From contig CAXXKO010000026.1 of assembly GCA_963666705.2 (NCBI GenBank), forward strand, positions 186,001 to 250,000: a stretch of 64,000 nt of DNA. Reading direction: 5' to 3'. The DNA is from G963666705 sp963666705 (GTDB lineage: Bacteria; Pseudomonadota; Alphaproteobacteria; CADEGL01). Of the stretch, positions 24,824 to 33,147 are shown piece after piece. The translations under genes and the position numbers were made by a program. The notes below the pieces were generated by a model. The model worked only from the letters and a program-made list of their open reading frames with translations. It had not been told where the DNA came from and searched no databases. Numbering within the stretch: the first letter of the stretch is position 1; each line of letters opens with the position of its first letter.

Positions 24824-26353
24824 TCACATCACGGCGCCAATCTGCCAGGGCGCGAACTCCTCGTCGCCGAAGCCCAGGGCCTCGCTGAGCGAGGGCCTGC
24901 CCGAGGCGGTCTCGAGGATGAGGTCGAAGATCTCCTGGCCGATCTCGGCCACGCTGGCGTCCCCGTCCACAACCGTGCCGCAGTTCACGTCCATGTCCTC
25001 GGCCATGCGCTGGTACATGGCCGAGTTGGTGGCGAGCTTCAAGGACGGCACCGGTTTGCAGCCGAAGACCGAGCCGCGCCCGGTGGTGAAGCACACCATG
25101 TTGGCACCCCCCGCCACCATGCCCGTGACCGAGACCGGGTCGTAGCCCGGCGTGTCCATGAAGACGGAGCCCTTGGCCGTCACGCGCTCGGCATAGGCGT
25201 AGACGCCGGCCAGGTTGGTGGTCCCGCCCTTGGCCGCGGCGCCGAGGGATTTCTCGAGGATGGTGGTGAGGCCGCCGGCCTTGTTGCCGGGGGTGGGGTT
25301 GTTGTCCATGCTGCCGCCGTTGCGCGCCGTATAGGCCTCCCACCAGCGGATGAAGCCGATCAGGCGCTCGCCCACCTCCGCGCTCACGGCGCGCCGGGTT
25401 AGCAAGTGCTCGGCACCGTATATCTCCGGCGTCTCGCCGAGGATGGCGGTGCCGCCGTGGCGGACCAGGAGGTCCGCCGCCGCCCCCAGGGCCGGGTTGG
25501 CGCTGATGCCCGAATAGCCGTCCGAGCCGCCGCACTCCATGCCCAGCATCAGGTGGCTTGCCGGGACGCGGCTGCGCGTGGCCTCGTTGGCCGCCTCCAG
25601 CATCTCTTCCACATGGGCGATGCCGGCACGCACCGTGGCCGCCGTCCCGCCCGTGTCCTGGATGACGAGGGAGCGCACGAGCGGCCCGGTCTCGAGCCCC
25701 TCGCGCTCCATCATGAGCGACACCTGCGCCACCTCGCAGCCCAGGCCGACGAAGAGGATGCCGGCGAAGTTGGGGTGGCGGGCATAGCCGCCGAAGGTGC
25801 GCGAGAGGTTCCTGAATCCCTCGCCGCCGCCGGCCATGCCACAGCCGGTGCCGTGGCGCAGGGCCACCACCCCATCGACGTTGGGGAAGCCATCGAGGGC
25901 CCCGCCCCGGAAATGGTCGGCGATATAGCGCACCACCGTGGCCGAGCAGTTGACCGTGCTGATCACGCCGATGTAGTTGCGCGTGCCGACCGTCCCGTTG
26001 GCGCGCGCGTAGCCGTCGAAGCTCGCCTGTTCCGTTTGCGCCACGTAGTCGATGGCCTTCACCGCCTCGCCGATGCGGGTGTCGCGCTCGAAGTCGCGCA
26101 TCTCGACGTTATGGGTATGGACGTGGTCGCCGGGGGCGATGTCGGTGCTGGCGAAACCGATGATCTGGTCGTATTTGCGCACCGCCTCGCCGGTTGCAAC
26201 CCCGCGCGTCGCGATCTTGTGGCCTTGCGGGATGGCCGCCGCCGCCGTCACCCCCTCGGCCGCGACAGCTGCGCCAGGCAGCAGGTCGAGCCGCGCGACG
26301 ACCACGTTGTCGGCGGGATGCAGGCGGCTGGTGACGGCGTCGGGTGCGGTCAT
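24824..26353 (-). CDS. UxaA-family altronate/galactarate-type dehydratase
   Basis: 509 residues, full length, with an N-terminal SAF domain (VVARLDLLPGAAV through HVHTHNVEMRDFERD) fused to the large C-terminal lyase domain. The latter carries RHGTGCGMAGGG, GLGCEVAQ, MECGGSDGYSGISANPALG and DNNPTPGNKAGGLTTILEKSLGAAAKGG. Family enzymes are Fe2+-dependent sugar-acid dehydratases (altronate, galactarate, sulfolactate lyase). The exact substrate is unknown. GAGGAGTCC is placed for this start. Confidence 0.88.
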   Translation of the reverse strand: MTAPDAVTSRLHPADNVVVARLDLLPGAAVAAEGVTAAAAIPQGHKIATRGVATGEAVRKYDQIIGFASTDIAPGDHVHTHNVEMRDFERDTRIGEAVKAIDYVAQTEQASFDGYARANGTVGTRNYIGVISTVNCSATVVRYIADHFRGGALDGFPNVDGVVALRHGTGCGMAGGGEGFRNLSRTFGGYARHPNFAGILFVGLGCEVAQVSLMMEREGLETGPLVRSLVIQDTGGTAATVRAGIAHVEEMLEAANEATRSRVPASHLMLGMECGGSDGYSGISANPALGAAADLLVRHGGTAILGETPEIYGAEHLLTRRAVSAEVGERLIGFIRWWEAYTARNGGSMDNNPTPGNKAGGLTTILEKSLGAAAKGGTTNLAGVYAYAERVTAKGSVFMDTPGYDPVSVTGMVAGGANMVCFTTGRGSVFGCKPVPSLKLATNSAMYQRMAEDMDVNCGTVVDGDASVAEIGQEIFDLILETASGRPSLSEALGFGDEEFAPWQIGAVM

Positions 26354-26448
26354 GGGTCTAGGACTCCTCGCTGGCGCTCGGGCGCCCTACCACGGGCTGC
26401 CCACGTCGGATTTGGGGGCGGAGTAGCCCACCACCCCCGGCCCTCATA

Positions 26449-26493
26449 CTTCGACAGGCTCAGCATGAGGACCTCACCCTGAGCCTGTCGAAG
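26449..26493. repeat. REP-like palindrome
   Basis: CTTCGACAGGCTCAG and its exact reverse complement CTGAGCCTGTCGAAG are separated by 15 bp. This sequence occurs as a dispersed intergenic palindrome in many high-GC proteobacteria. It lies between uxaA-like and hyuA and could end transcription from the hyu genes. Confidence 0.75.
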
Positions 26494-26572
26494 GGTGACG
26501 GCCGACTGGGGCACGCACGCGCTCTCCGGGGGCTACCCTTCTACATTTGGGGTGCGCTTGCCGGGGATCATA

Positions 26573-28663
26573 TCACGGCAGGTCGATGATGATGTTCCCG
26601 TACCCGTCGAGCGCCGCCACCGCACCGGGCGGGACCAGGCAGGTGGCGTCGTATTCCTCGACGATGATGGGGCCTTGGCGCTGGCTACCGAGGTCCGTGC
26701 GACTGAGGATCGGGGTTTCGAGCCATCCGGCCTCGGGCCCGTAATAGGCGGGCCGAGGGGGAAGCGGCGCGGGCGCCTCGGCATCGGCCGTCCCCACCCG
26801 GTCGGGCACCCGGGGGCGGTCGGGGATGCCGAGGCCGGCGAGCTGGAGGTTGACCAGCTCGACCGGCTCTTCTGGCCCGGCGCGGTGGCCGTAGGTGCGC
26901 TCGTGCTCCTGCCCGAAGGCCTCTTCGAGGGCGGCGATGGCGCCCGCGTCGATTGTCCCCGAAGGTGCCGGCACGGTCAGCTCGAAGATCTGGCCCTTGT
27001 AATGCATGTTGGCCGTGCGCCGGAATTGCATGCGCTCCACCGTAAACCCATCGGTCGTGAGCTGCTCCCGGGCCGTGTCCTCGAGGGCCGCCCAGGCGGC
27101 GTCGAGCTCGGCCGCGTCGGCACCCCGCAGCACCCGGCGCAGGGTGCGCGAATAGTGGTGCTCCACATCGGCATAGAGCAGGCCGAAGGAGGAGAAGAGG
27201 CCGGGCGAGGGAGGCACGACGACGCGGCGGATGCCGAGCTCCTCCGCCATGCCGGCGGCGAACAGGGGGCCGTTGCCGCCGAAGGCGAAGAGGGCATAGT
27301 CGCGCGGGTCGCGCCCGCGCTCGGATGAGACGGCCTTGATGGCGCGGATCATGTTCGAGGCGGCGATGCGGTGGGCGCCGAAGGCGGCATGGGCGAGGTC
27401 GAGCCCCAGGGGCGCGGCGATGCGCTCCGCGACCACCGCGTGGCCGGGCGCGGGGTTGAGGGGCAGGGCGCCGCCCACCAGGTAATCGGGGTTGATGTAG
27501 CCGAGGATGAGGTTCGCGTCCGTGACCGTGGGCTCGGTGCCGCCCTTGTCATAGCACAGCGGCCCCGGATGGGCGCCGGCGCTCTCGGGCCCGACTTGGA
27601 GCGATCCACCAGGGTCGATCCAGAGGACCGAGCCGCCCCCCGCCCCCACCTCCGCCAGGTCGATGGCCGGGACCTTGAGGGCGTAGCCCGCCCCGGTCAG
27701 CAACCGCGAGCCCACCATGATGCCGCCGCCGACCTGGTATTCGAGGGAGCGCGAGACCTGCCCGCCCTCGACCAGCGCCGCCTTCGCCGTCGTGCCCCCC
27801 ATATCCAGGGTGATGATGTTGGGGAGGTCGAGCTTGCGCGCCAGCGCCTGCGCGCCCACGACACCCCCCGCCGGCCCCGATTCGATGATGTTGGCGGGCA
27901 GCCGCGCCGCCGCCCCGGCCGTCGTCAAGCCTCCGTTCGACTGCATGAGGAGGAGGGGCGCCTTCACCGCCGTGCGGTCCAGCTCCACCCGCAAGGCGCC
28001 CAGATAGCGGGCCACGATGGGCATGACGTAGGCGTTGATGACGGTGGTCGAGGTGCGCTCGTACTCCTTGATCTCGGGCAGCACCTCGAAGCTGACCGAA
28101 AGCGAGACCCCTGGCGCCCGGCGTTCGGCGATTCCCTTGATGGCGCGCTCGTGCGCCGGGTTGGCGTAGGAATTCAGCAGGCAGACGGCGATGGCCTCGA
28201 CCCCTTCGGCCACCAGGCGGTCGACCGCCGCCTCGGCCTCCCCTTCATCGAGGGGGATGCGGATGCGGCCCGCGGCATCGATGCGCTCGGTGACCTCGCG
28301 GCGCAGATAGCGCTCGACCAGGGGCACCGGCTTCTCCCAGGTCAGGTCGTAGAGCCGCGGCATGCGCAGGGTGCGGATCTCGAGCACGTCGCGGAAGCCC
28401 TTGGTGGTGATGAGGCCCGTGCGCGCGCCCTTGCGCTCGAGAATCGCGTTCGACGCCACCGTGGTGCCGTGCAGCAGCTCGGCGATGTCGCCCCCGCCGA
28501 GGCCCGTCTCGGCGAAGACCTGGGCCAGCCCGTCGGCGATGGCCTGGGCGTAGTTCTCGGATGTCGAGGAGACCTTGCGCGTGTGCAGGCTGCCGTCGTC
28601 GCCGAGGAAGACGATGTCCGTGAAGGTGCCGCCGATATCGACCCCGACCCGGAACCCGGTCAT
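26573..28663 (-). CDS. hyuA: Hydantoinase/oxoprolinase subunit A
   Basis: 696-residue ASKHA-fold ATP-dependent hydrolase subunit. The N-terminal phosphate loop is GVDIGGTFTDIVFL, followed by HGTTVASNAILERKGA. The second phosphate motif, LDMGGTTAKAALVEGG, lies in the middle, then FGGNGPLFAAGMAEELG. With subunit B it hydrolyses cyclic amides such as 5-oxoproline, hydantoins or N-methylhydantoin, or carboxylates ketones in the acetone carboxylase branch; sequence alone does not choose. The ATG overlaps the hyuB stop (ATGA). A promoter is expected upstream of hyuB. Confidence 0.9.
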   Translation of the reverse strand: MTGFRVGVDIGGTFTDIVFLGDDGSLHTRKVSSTSENYAQAIADGLAQVFAETGLGGGDIAELLHGTTVASNAILERKGARTGLITTKGFRDVLEIRTLRMPRLYDLTWEKPVPLVERYLRREVTERIDAAGRIRIPLDEGEAEAAVDRLVAEGVEAIAVCLLNSYANPAHERAIKGIAERRAPGVSLSVSFEVLPEIKEYERTSTTVINAYVMPIVARYLGALRVELDRTAVKAPLLLMQSNGGLTTAGAAARLPANIIESGPAGGVVGAQALARKLDLPNIITLDMGGTTAKAALVEGGQVSRSLEYQVGGGIMVGSRLLTGAGYALKVPAIDLAEVGAGGGSVLWIDPGGSLQVGPESAGAHPGPLCYDKGGTEPTVTDANLILGYINPDYLVGGALPLNPAPGHAVVAERIAAPLGLDLAHAAFGAHRIAASNMIRAIKAVSSERGRDPRDYALFAFGGNGPLFAAGMAEELGIRRVVVPPSPGLFSSFGLLYADVEHHYSRTLRRVLRGADAAELDAAWAALEDTAREQLTTDGFTVERMQFRRTANMHYKGQIFELTVPAPSGTIDAGAIAALEEAFGQEHERTYGHRAGPEEPVELVNLQLAGLGIPDRPRVPDRVGTADAEAPAPLPPRPAYYGPEAGWLETPILSRTDLGSQRQGPIIVEEYDATCLVPPGAVAALDGYGNIIIDLP

Positions 28664-30438
28664 GCCGGCCCGTCGTCCCAGGTCACAACAGGCGGCTCCC
28701 CTGCCGGCCGCGCGGCGCGCATCTCCGCGCGCAACGCCGCCGTCGCCCCCTCGTCGACCGCGCGCCCGTCGGGCGCCAGGACGACGCCGTATTCGCGGCG
28801 CGCCGCCTCCTGCCCGATCAGCTCGTTGCGGACGTCGTCGAGGACGGCGGCCAAGTCGCGCTCCAGCGGATCGCCCCAGCCGCCACCACCGGCGAGCTCG
28901 TGCCGGAACACGTCGCCATTCCGGATGGTCATGGTGAGCTTGGATTCGAGCGCCTGGTTCTCGTCTTCCGGGTTCAGATAGTTGGCCGAAGGCTTGCCCG
29001 CGAGGCCGCCATAGAGGCCGTATGGCCGGATGCGCCGCCGGTCCGAGCGCACCTGGAGGATGGCCTCGCGCTCGGTGAAGCGGGTGTCGCGGCGGTAGGG
29101 CGCCCCGCCCCGGTACTGGCCCGCCCCGGCCCGGTCGGTGAGGAACTCGTAGCACAGGATCTCGACCGGCTGCTCGGCCTCGACCACCTCGACCGATTGG
29201 GAGGCCATGTTGGCGAACATGTTGGAATTGCCCTGCAACCCGTCGGCCCAGGGCCGCCCGCCCCAGGTGCCGCAGGCGAAATCCACATAGATGAAGGGTT
29301 TGCGCGCATCGTCATAGCCGCCGATGGAGATGCCCGTGTTGCCCCCGTCCGACGCGGCGCAGACACGCTCCGGCGCCATCATGGCGAGCGCACCGAAGGC
29401 ACAGTCGAGCATGCGGAAGCCGGTCAATCCCCGCGCCGCGCAGGCCGCCGGCAGCACCCCGTTGGCGATGGTGCCGGGGGGTGCCGTCACCTGGATGGCC
29501 CGGAACACGCCCTCGTTGGCGGGGATGTCGCCCGGCAGGATCGAGCGGATGGCGGCGTAGGAGGCGGCCTTGGTGTAGGAGAGGGTGTTGTTGATCGCAC
29601 CCTTGACCTGGGGCGAGGTGCCGGTCCAGTCCACGGCGATGCCGTCGCCCTTCTTGGTCATGGAGACGAAGAGGCGGATGGGCTTGCCGTAATCGATGCC
29701 GTCGTCGTCGATCCAGTCCTCGAAACTGTAAGTGCCGTCGGGCAGCTCGGCGATGGCGGCGCGGGTCAGGCGCTCGGAATAGTCGATCAGCTCGGCCATG
29801 TAGGCCTTGACCTCGGCGAGGCCGTAGCGCTCGACCAGGCGAAGGAACTGGGTCTCGCCGATATGGCAGGCGGCGAGCTGGGCGCGCAGATCGCCGAACA
29901 CCTGGACCGGGATGCGCACGTTGCGCTCGATCATGGCCCAGATGGTCTCGTTGCGCTGCCCCCGGTCGAACAGCTTCAAGGGCGGGATGCGCAGCCCCTC
30001 CTGATAGATCTCGGTGGAATCGGAGGCGTTGGACCCCGGCACCCGCCCGCCCACGTCGGCGTGGTGGCACACGGTGGCGGCGAAGGCCACCCGCTCCCCG
30101 CCCACGAAGATGGGCTTGAAGATGAAGATGTCGGGCAGGTGCATGCCGCCATCGAAGGGGTCGTTGAGGATATACATGTCCCCGGGCGCCACGTCGTCCC
30201 CATAGCGCGCCATCACGGCGGCGAGCGCCGTGGGCGTGGAGCCCAGATGGCCGGGCAGGGTGAGCCCCTGGGCCACCAGGTCGCCGTCCGCGTCGGCGAA
30301 GGCGGTCGAGAAATCCATGTTGTCGCGCAGGACGCCCGAATAGGTCGTGCGGCAGATGGTGAGCGCCATCTCGTCGGCGATCGAAAGGATCGCGTTCTTG
30401 AACAGCTCGAAGGAGATGGGGTCGCCGATCCGCGTCAT
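28660..30438 (-). CDS. hyuB: Hydantoinase/oxoprolinase subunit B
   Basis: 592-residue partner of HyuA. Typical features are the N-terminal DPISFELFKNAILSIADEMALTICRTTYSG, ILNDPFDGGMHLPDIFIFKPIF, the metal-site region FAATVCHHADVGG, and the C-terminal GGGGWGDPLERD. It is the first gene of the hyuB-hyuA pair. The start at 30438 has no clear purine-rich site (CCCCCC precedes it), so initiation may be weak, or the true start may differ slightly. A homologous pair serves 5-oxoproline recycling in many bacteria. Confidence 0.9.
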   Translation of the reverse strand: MTRIGDPISFELFKNAILSIADEMALTICRTTYSGVLRDNMDFSTAFADADGDLVAQGLTLPGHLGSTPTALAAVMARYGDDVAPGDMYILNDPFDGGMHLPDIFIFKPIFVGGERVAFAATVCHHADVGGRVPGSNASDSTEIYQEGLRIPPLKLFDRGQRNETIWAMIERNVRIPVQVFGDLRAQLAACHIGETQFLRLVERYGLAEVKAYMAELIDYSERLTRAAIAELPDGTYSFEDWIDDDGIDYGKPIRLFVSMTKKGDGIAVDWTGTSPQVKGAINNTLSYTKAASYAAIRSILPGDIPANEGVFRAIQVTAPPGTIANGVLPAACAARGLTGFRMLDCAFGALAMMAPERVCAASDGGNTGISIGGYDDARKPFIYVDFACGTWGGRPWADGLQGNSNMFANMASQSVEVVEAEQPVEILCYEFLTDRAGAGQYRGGAPYRRDTRFTEREAILQVRSDRRRIRPYGLYGGLAGKPSANYLNPEDENQALESKLTMTIRNGDVFRHELAGGGGWGDPLERDLAAVLDDVRNELIGQEAARREYGVVLAPDGRAVDEGATAALRAEMRAARPAGEPPVVTWDDGPA

Positions 30439-30621
30439 GGGGGGATCATAGCGGGAAGTGGGGGCGGTGTGTCAGGGGGGATGGGATTGGAAATCGGGGC
30501 GGGAAATAATTATCGCCCGTCATTTCCGCGTTATGTTTCCGAGCAACAATATTTTGTCCTTATTTATCCCTGGGAGTGCCATGTTGGTACGATTACCACC
30601 GATTCGGAGGTCGCTCGGGAC

Positions 30622-31182
30622 ATGCGGATTAACATGCCTCTCGCCGAGAAGAGGGCGATAGGAGCGCGGTCGTGGCTCGCCGCCGCGGTCGGCGTTTGCA
30701 TCGCCGTCGCCGCCGCGGCGGACGACCAGACGACCCTGCCGCCCGAGGCCGGCGCGGTGCTCGGGCGGTTCATCGGCCAATGGGAGACCCAAGCGCGGAT
30801 CCAGGGGCAGGACACATCGGAACCGGCGATAGAGCTCCGCGGGCGCGGGGTGGGGCGGTGGATCCTCGGGGGGCGCTTCGTCGAGTTCCGCACCGAGAGC
30901 GTGCCGCCAGGTCAGGTGGAAATCCAGATCATGACCTACGACGAGGACACGGCCGCCTACCGGCAATGGGTCTTCGATTCGGAGGGCTACACCCACGACA
31001 CCGTGGGCGAGTGGGACCCGGCGAGCGCGACCCTCTTCTGGCGCGGGGAGAACGCCGCCGGGCCGTTCGTCATCGACGACCGCTGGGCGACGCCCCGCCG
31101 CCTCGAATGGCGCCTGCGCCAGACGACGGCGACGGGCGAGCTGGTCGAGCCGATCGCGGGTGTCCTCACGAAGACCGATTAG
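30622..31182 (+). CDS. Secreted DUF1579-like protein
   Basis: 186 residues with an N-terminal signal-like hydrophobic segment (SWLAAAVGVCIAVAAAADD) followed by a beta-rich domain. GQWETQARI, RWILGGRFVEFR and VFDSEGYTHDTVGEW fit the DUF1579 family of lipocalin-like proteins. The upstream 150 bp are unusually AT-rich for this window (TTATGTTTCC, ACAATATTTTGTCC, TTATTTATCC), suggesting a strong promoter or acquired sequence. Function unknown. Confidence 0.72.
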   Translation: MRINMPLAEKRAIGARSWLAAAVGVCIAVAAAADDQTTLPPEAGAVLGRFIGQWETQARIQGQDTSEPAIELRGRGVGRWILGGRFVEFRTESVPPGQVEIQIMTYDEDTAAYRQWVFDSEGYTHDTVGEWDPASATLFWRGENAAGPFVIDDRWATPRRLEWRLRQTTATGELVEPIAGVLTKTD

Positions 31183-31225
31183 AGCCCGTCCCTAATTCAC
31201 CAACGCACGGATACGAACACTCACC

Positions 31226-31897
31226 TCACCCCGACTTGCCCGCCCAGATGTCGGACACCTCGGCCAGGCTCGCCACCAGGCCCCAATCGGCGATGTAGCG
31301 CAGGGCGTCTTCCCGGCGCTCGGGGTTGGCCGGCAGGACGGCGTCTTCCACCGCCACGCAGAAATAGCCGAGGTTGTAACCATGGGCCACCGTGGGGACG
31401 AGCCCGACCTCGGAGCCGTTGCCGACCAGCATGAGGGTCTTGATGCCACCCCAGCGCATCAGGTGGTCGAGGTGGGTGCCGAAGAAGGCATCGGGCCGGT
31501 ACTTTTTCAGCACCAGGTCGCCGGGCTCGGGCGCCACCTCGTCGAGGAACTCCCAACCCCAGGTGCCCTCGACGGTCGCCATGGCGAGGTTGTGGTCGTC
31601 GTCGCCCGAGATCTGGTCCCACGCCTTGCGGATGGCGGGGTCGGAATGGGAGCTGTAATCGGTGTGCCTCGTATAGCGGATGTACATCACGCGGACGCCG
31701 GCCGCCCGCGCCGCCGCGATGGTCGCGACGGTCGCCGGCACGATCGAGGAGGCATCGATGCGCCGCCCCACCTTGTCGAACTTGCCGCCCACGGCCGAGA
31801 AGTCGTTGAGCAGCTCGTGCACCAGGAGCACCGTGTGCGCCGGGTCGATGATCTCGGCCAGGGTTTGGGGTATCTGGCGGCCCTTGAATTCGATCAT
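31226..31897 (-). CDS. Isochorismatase-fold protein lacking the catalytic cysteine
   Basis: 223 residues with the cysteine-hydrolase/isochorismatase fold: TVLLVHELLNDFS, YIRYTRHTDYSS, VLKKYRPDAFFGTHLD, LMLVGNGSEVGLVPTVAHGYNLGYFCVAVEDAV. In active members the triad is Asp (VIDMQNDF), Lys, and Cys in the T-x-x-C-V motif. Here the lysine is present, but the Asp position reads Glu and the Cys position reads Gly (SEVGL). It may therefore be a non-hydrolytic binding protein or use different chemistry. AAGGAGG precedes this start. Confidence 0.82.
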   Translation of the reverse strand: MIEFKGRQIPQTLAEIIDPAHTVLLVHELLNDFSAVGGKFDKVGRRIDASSIVPATVATIAAARAAGVRVMYIRYTRHTDYSSHSDPAIRKAWDQISGDDDHNLAMATVEGTWGWEFLDEVAPEPGDLVLKKYRPDAFFGTHLDHLMRWGGIKTLMLVGNGSEVGLVPTVAHGYNLGYFCVAVEDAVLPANPERREDALRYIADWGLVASLAEVSDIWAGKSG

Positions 31898-31918
31898 GCT
31901 TTCATCCTCCTTAGCTTC

Positions 31919-32121
31919 TAGTGGTTCAAACACGACAAAAGAGTCTCCCTCTCCCCTCGGGGAGAGGGTCGGGGTGAGGGGGTGCGCGCCCGCGCGCTAC
32001 AAAGAGTCATTCGGCCGCCTGCCGGCGGCCACGCCCTCACCCGGCGCGCTCCGCGCACCACCCTCTCCCCCCAAGGGACGATACGGGGGAGAGGGTTCGA
32101 AGCGTCGGATTTGTACCACTA
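31919..32121 (+). repeat. MITE-like repeat B, copy 3
   Basis: 203 bp with termini TAGTGGTTCAAACACGAC and, inward from the right, TAGTGGTACAAATCCGAC, each inside CTAG. The interior is hairpin-rich as in the other copies but shorter. It lies between two minus-strand genes, 21 bp upstream of the isochorismatase-fold gene start, and so within its promoter region. Confidence 0.78.
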
Positions 32122-32123
32122 GC

Positions 32124-33122
32124 TCAGCCCCGCTCGTAGCAGGGTATGACTTGATCGACGTAGCGGCGGAACTGGTCGAGATACTCTTCGAACGTGTCCA
32201 CGCCCACGTGGGTCGGCACGCAGTGGGTCATTCCGGCCTCGGCGAAAAGGTGCAACCGGTCGGCCACCTCTTGCGCGGTGCCCACCATGTTCTCCGCCGC
32301 CCCCTGTTCGGGCTCGAGGCCGGTACGCTTGAGATAGCGCCGCCCCATCCGCGAGGATGCGAACCGCGAAACCGCCCGCTCGTGGGAATCATCGAGCAGC
32401 ACGCCGGGGCAGAACGTCAAGTCGATCTCCGAGACCTCACGCCCCGCCGCCTCCATCTCGACGCGCAACCGCTCGCGCCAGGCGGCGAACGCCCCCGGGC
32501 TGTGGCCGCCCGTCATCAAACCGGTCCCGTACCGAGCGGTGCGGCGCAATGTCGCCTCGACCGCGCCGCTCAGATAGATGGGTAGCGGCGCCTGTACCGG
32601 CTTGGGGGCGAATGCGAGGTCGCGGAAGGCGTAGTACTCGCCGTCGAAGCTGGCGCTGGGCTCGGTGAAAAGCGCCTGCATGGCCGCCAATGCCTCGTCC
32701 AGCATGCGGCCCCGATTGGCCCCGGCCTCCCGCGGCCGCAAGAGCCCGAATTCCTGCCGGGCGGATCCGATGCCCACGCCGAACAGCACCCGGCCCTCGC
32801 TGAAGGCATCGAGCGTCGCGACCTGTTTCGCCAGCACCACCGGGTCCCGCAGCGGCACCACCACCACGCCCAGGCCGAGCTTGACGGTGGAGGTGACGCT
32901 CGCCACGCCGGCCATCGCGATCATGATGTCGTACCAGTTGGGCGGCCCCGCCCGCGGGTCGATCAGATCCGCCCAGGGTGCCAGATGGTCGGTGGCCCAG
33001 AGCGCGTAGAGGCCGCGATCCTCGACCTCTCGCGCAAGGTCGAGGATCTCGGCCGGCCTGGCGAAACCGACCGGCTGGTTGAGGGCTTCCACGCAAGTCG
33101 GATAGAAAAAGCTGAATCGCAT
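32124..33122 (-). CDS. LLM-class (luciferase-like) flavin-dependent oxidoreductase
   Basis: 332-residue TIM-barrel protein of the bacterial luciferase superfamily, probably binding F420 or FMN. Segments include GLYALWATDHLAPW, VKLGLGVVVVPLRDPVVLAKQVATLDAFSEGRVLFGVGIGS and PLPIYLSGAV. Reductant and substrate cannot be assigned. It is the last gene of a three-gene minus-strand set with the GMC oxidoreductase (25 bp upstream) and the PhyH protein, pointing to stepwise oxidation of one substrate. Confidence 0.88.
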   Translation of the reverse strand: MRFSFFYPTCVEALNQPVGFARPAEILDLAREVEDRGLYALWATDHLAPWADLIDPRAGPPNWYDIMIAMAGVASVTSTVKLGLGVVVVPLRDPVVLAKQVATLDAFSEGRVLFGVGIGSARQEFGLLRPREAGANRGRMLDEALAAMQALFTEPSASFDGEYYAFRDLAFAPKPVQAPLPIYLSGAVEATLRRTARYGTGLMTGGHSPGAFAAWRERLRVEMEAAGREVSEIDLTFCPGVLLDDSHERAVSRFASSRMGRRYLKRTGLEPEQGAAENMVGTAQEVADRLHLFAEAGMTHCVPTHVGVDTFEEYLDQFRRYVDQVIPCYERG

Positions 33123-33147
33123 TGCCCGATCCTAGAAGCCTAGTGAG

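Noticed and set aside
28900..31182. A 760-codon plus-strand frame crossing hyuB and running into the DUF1579-like gene
   Set aside because: Only the part after 30622 has a signal peptide and family resemblance; the rest is the antisense shadow of hyuB.
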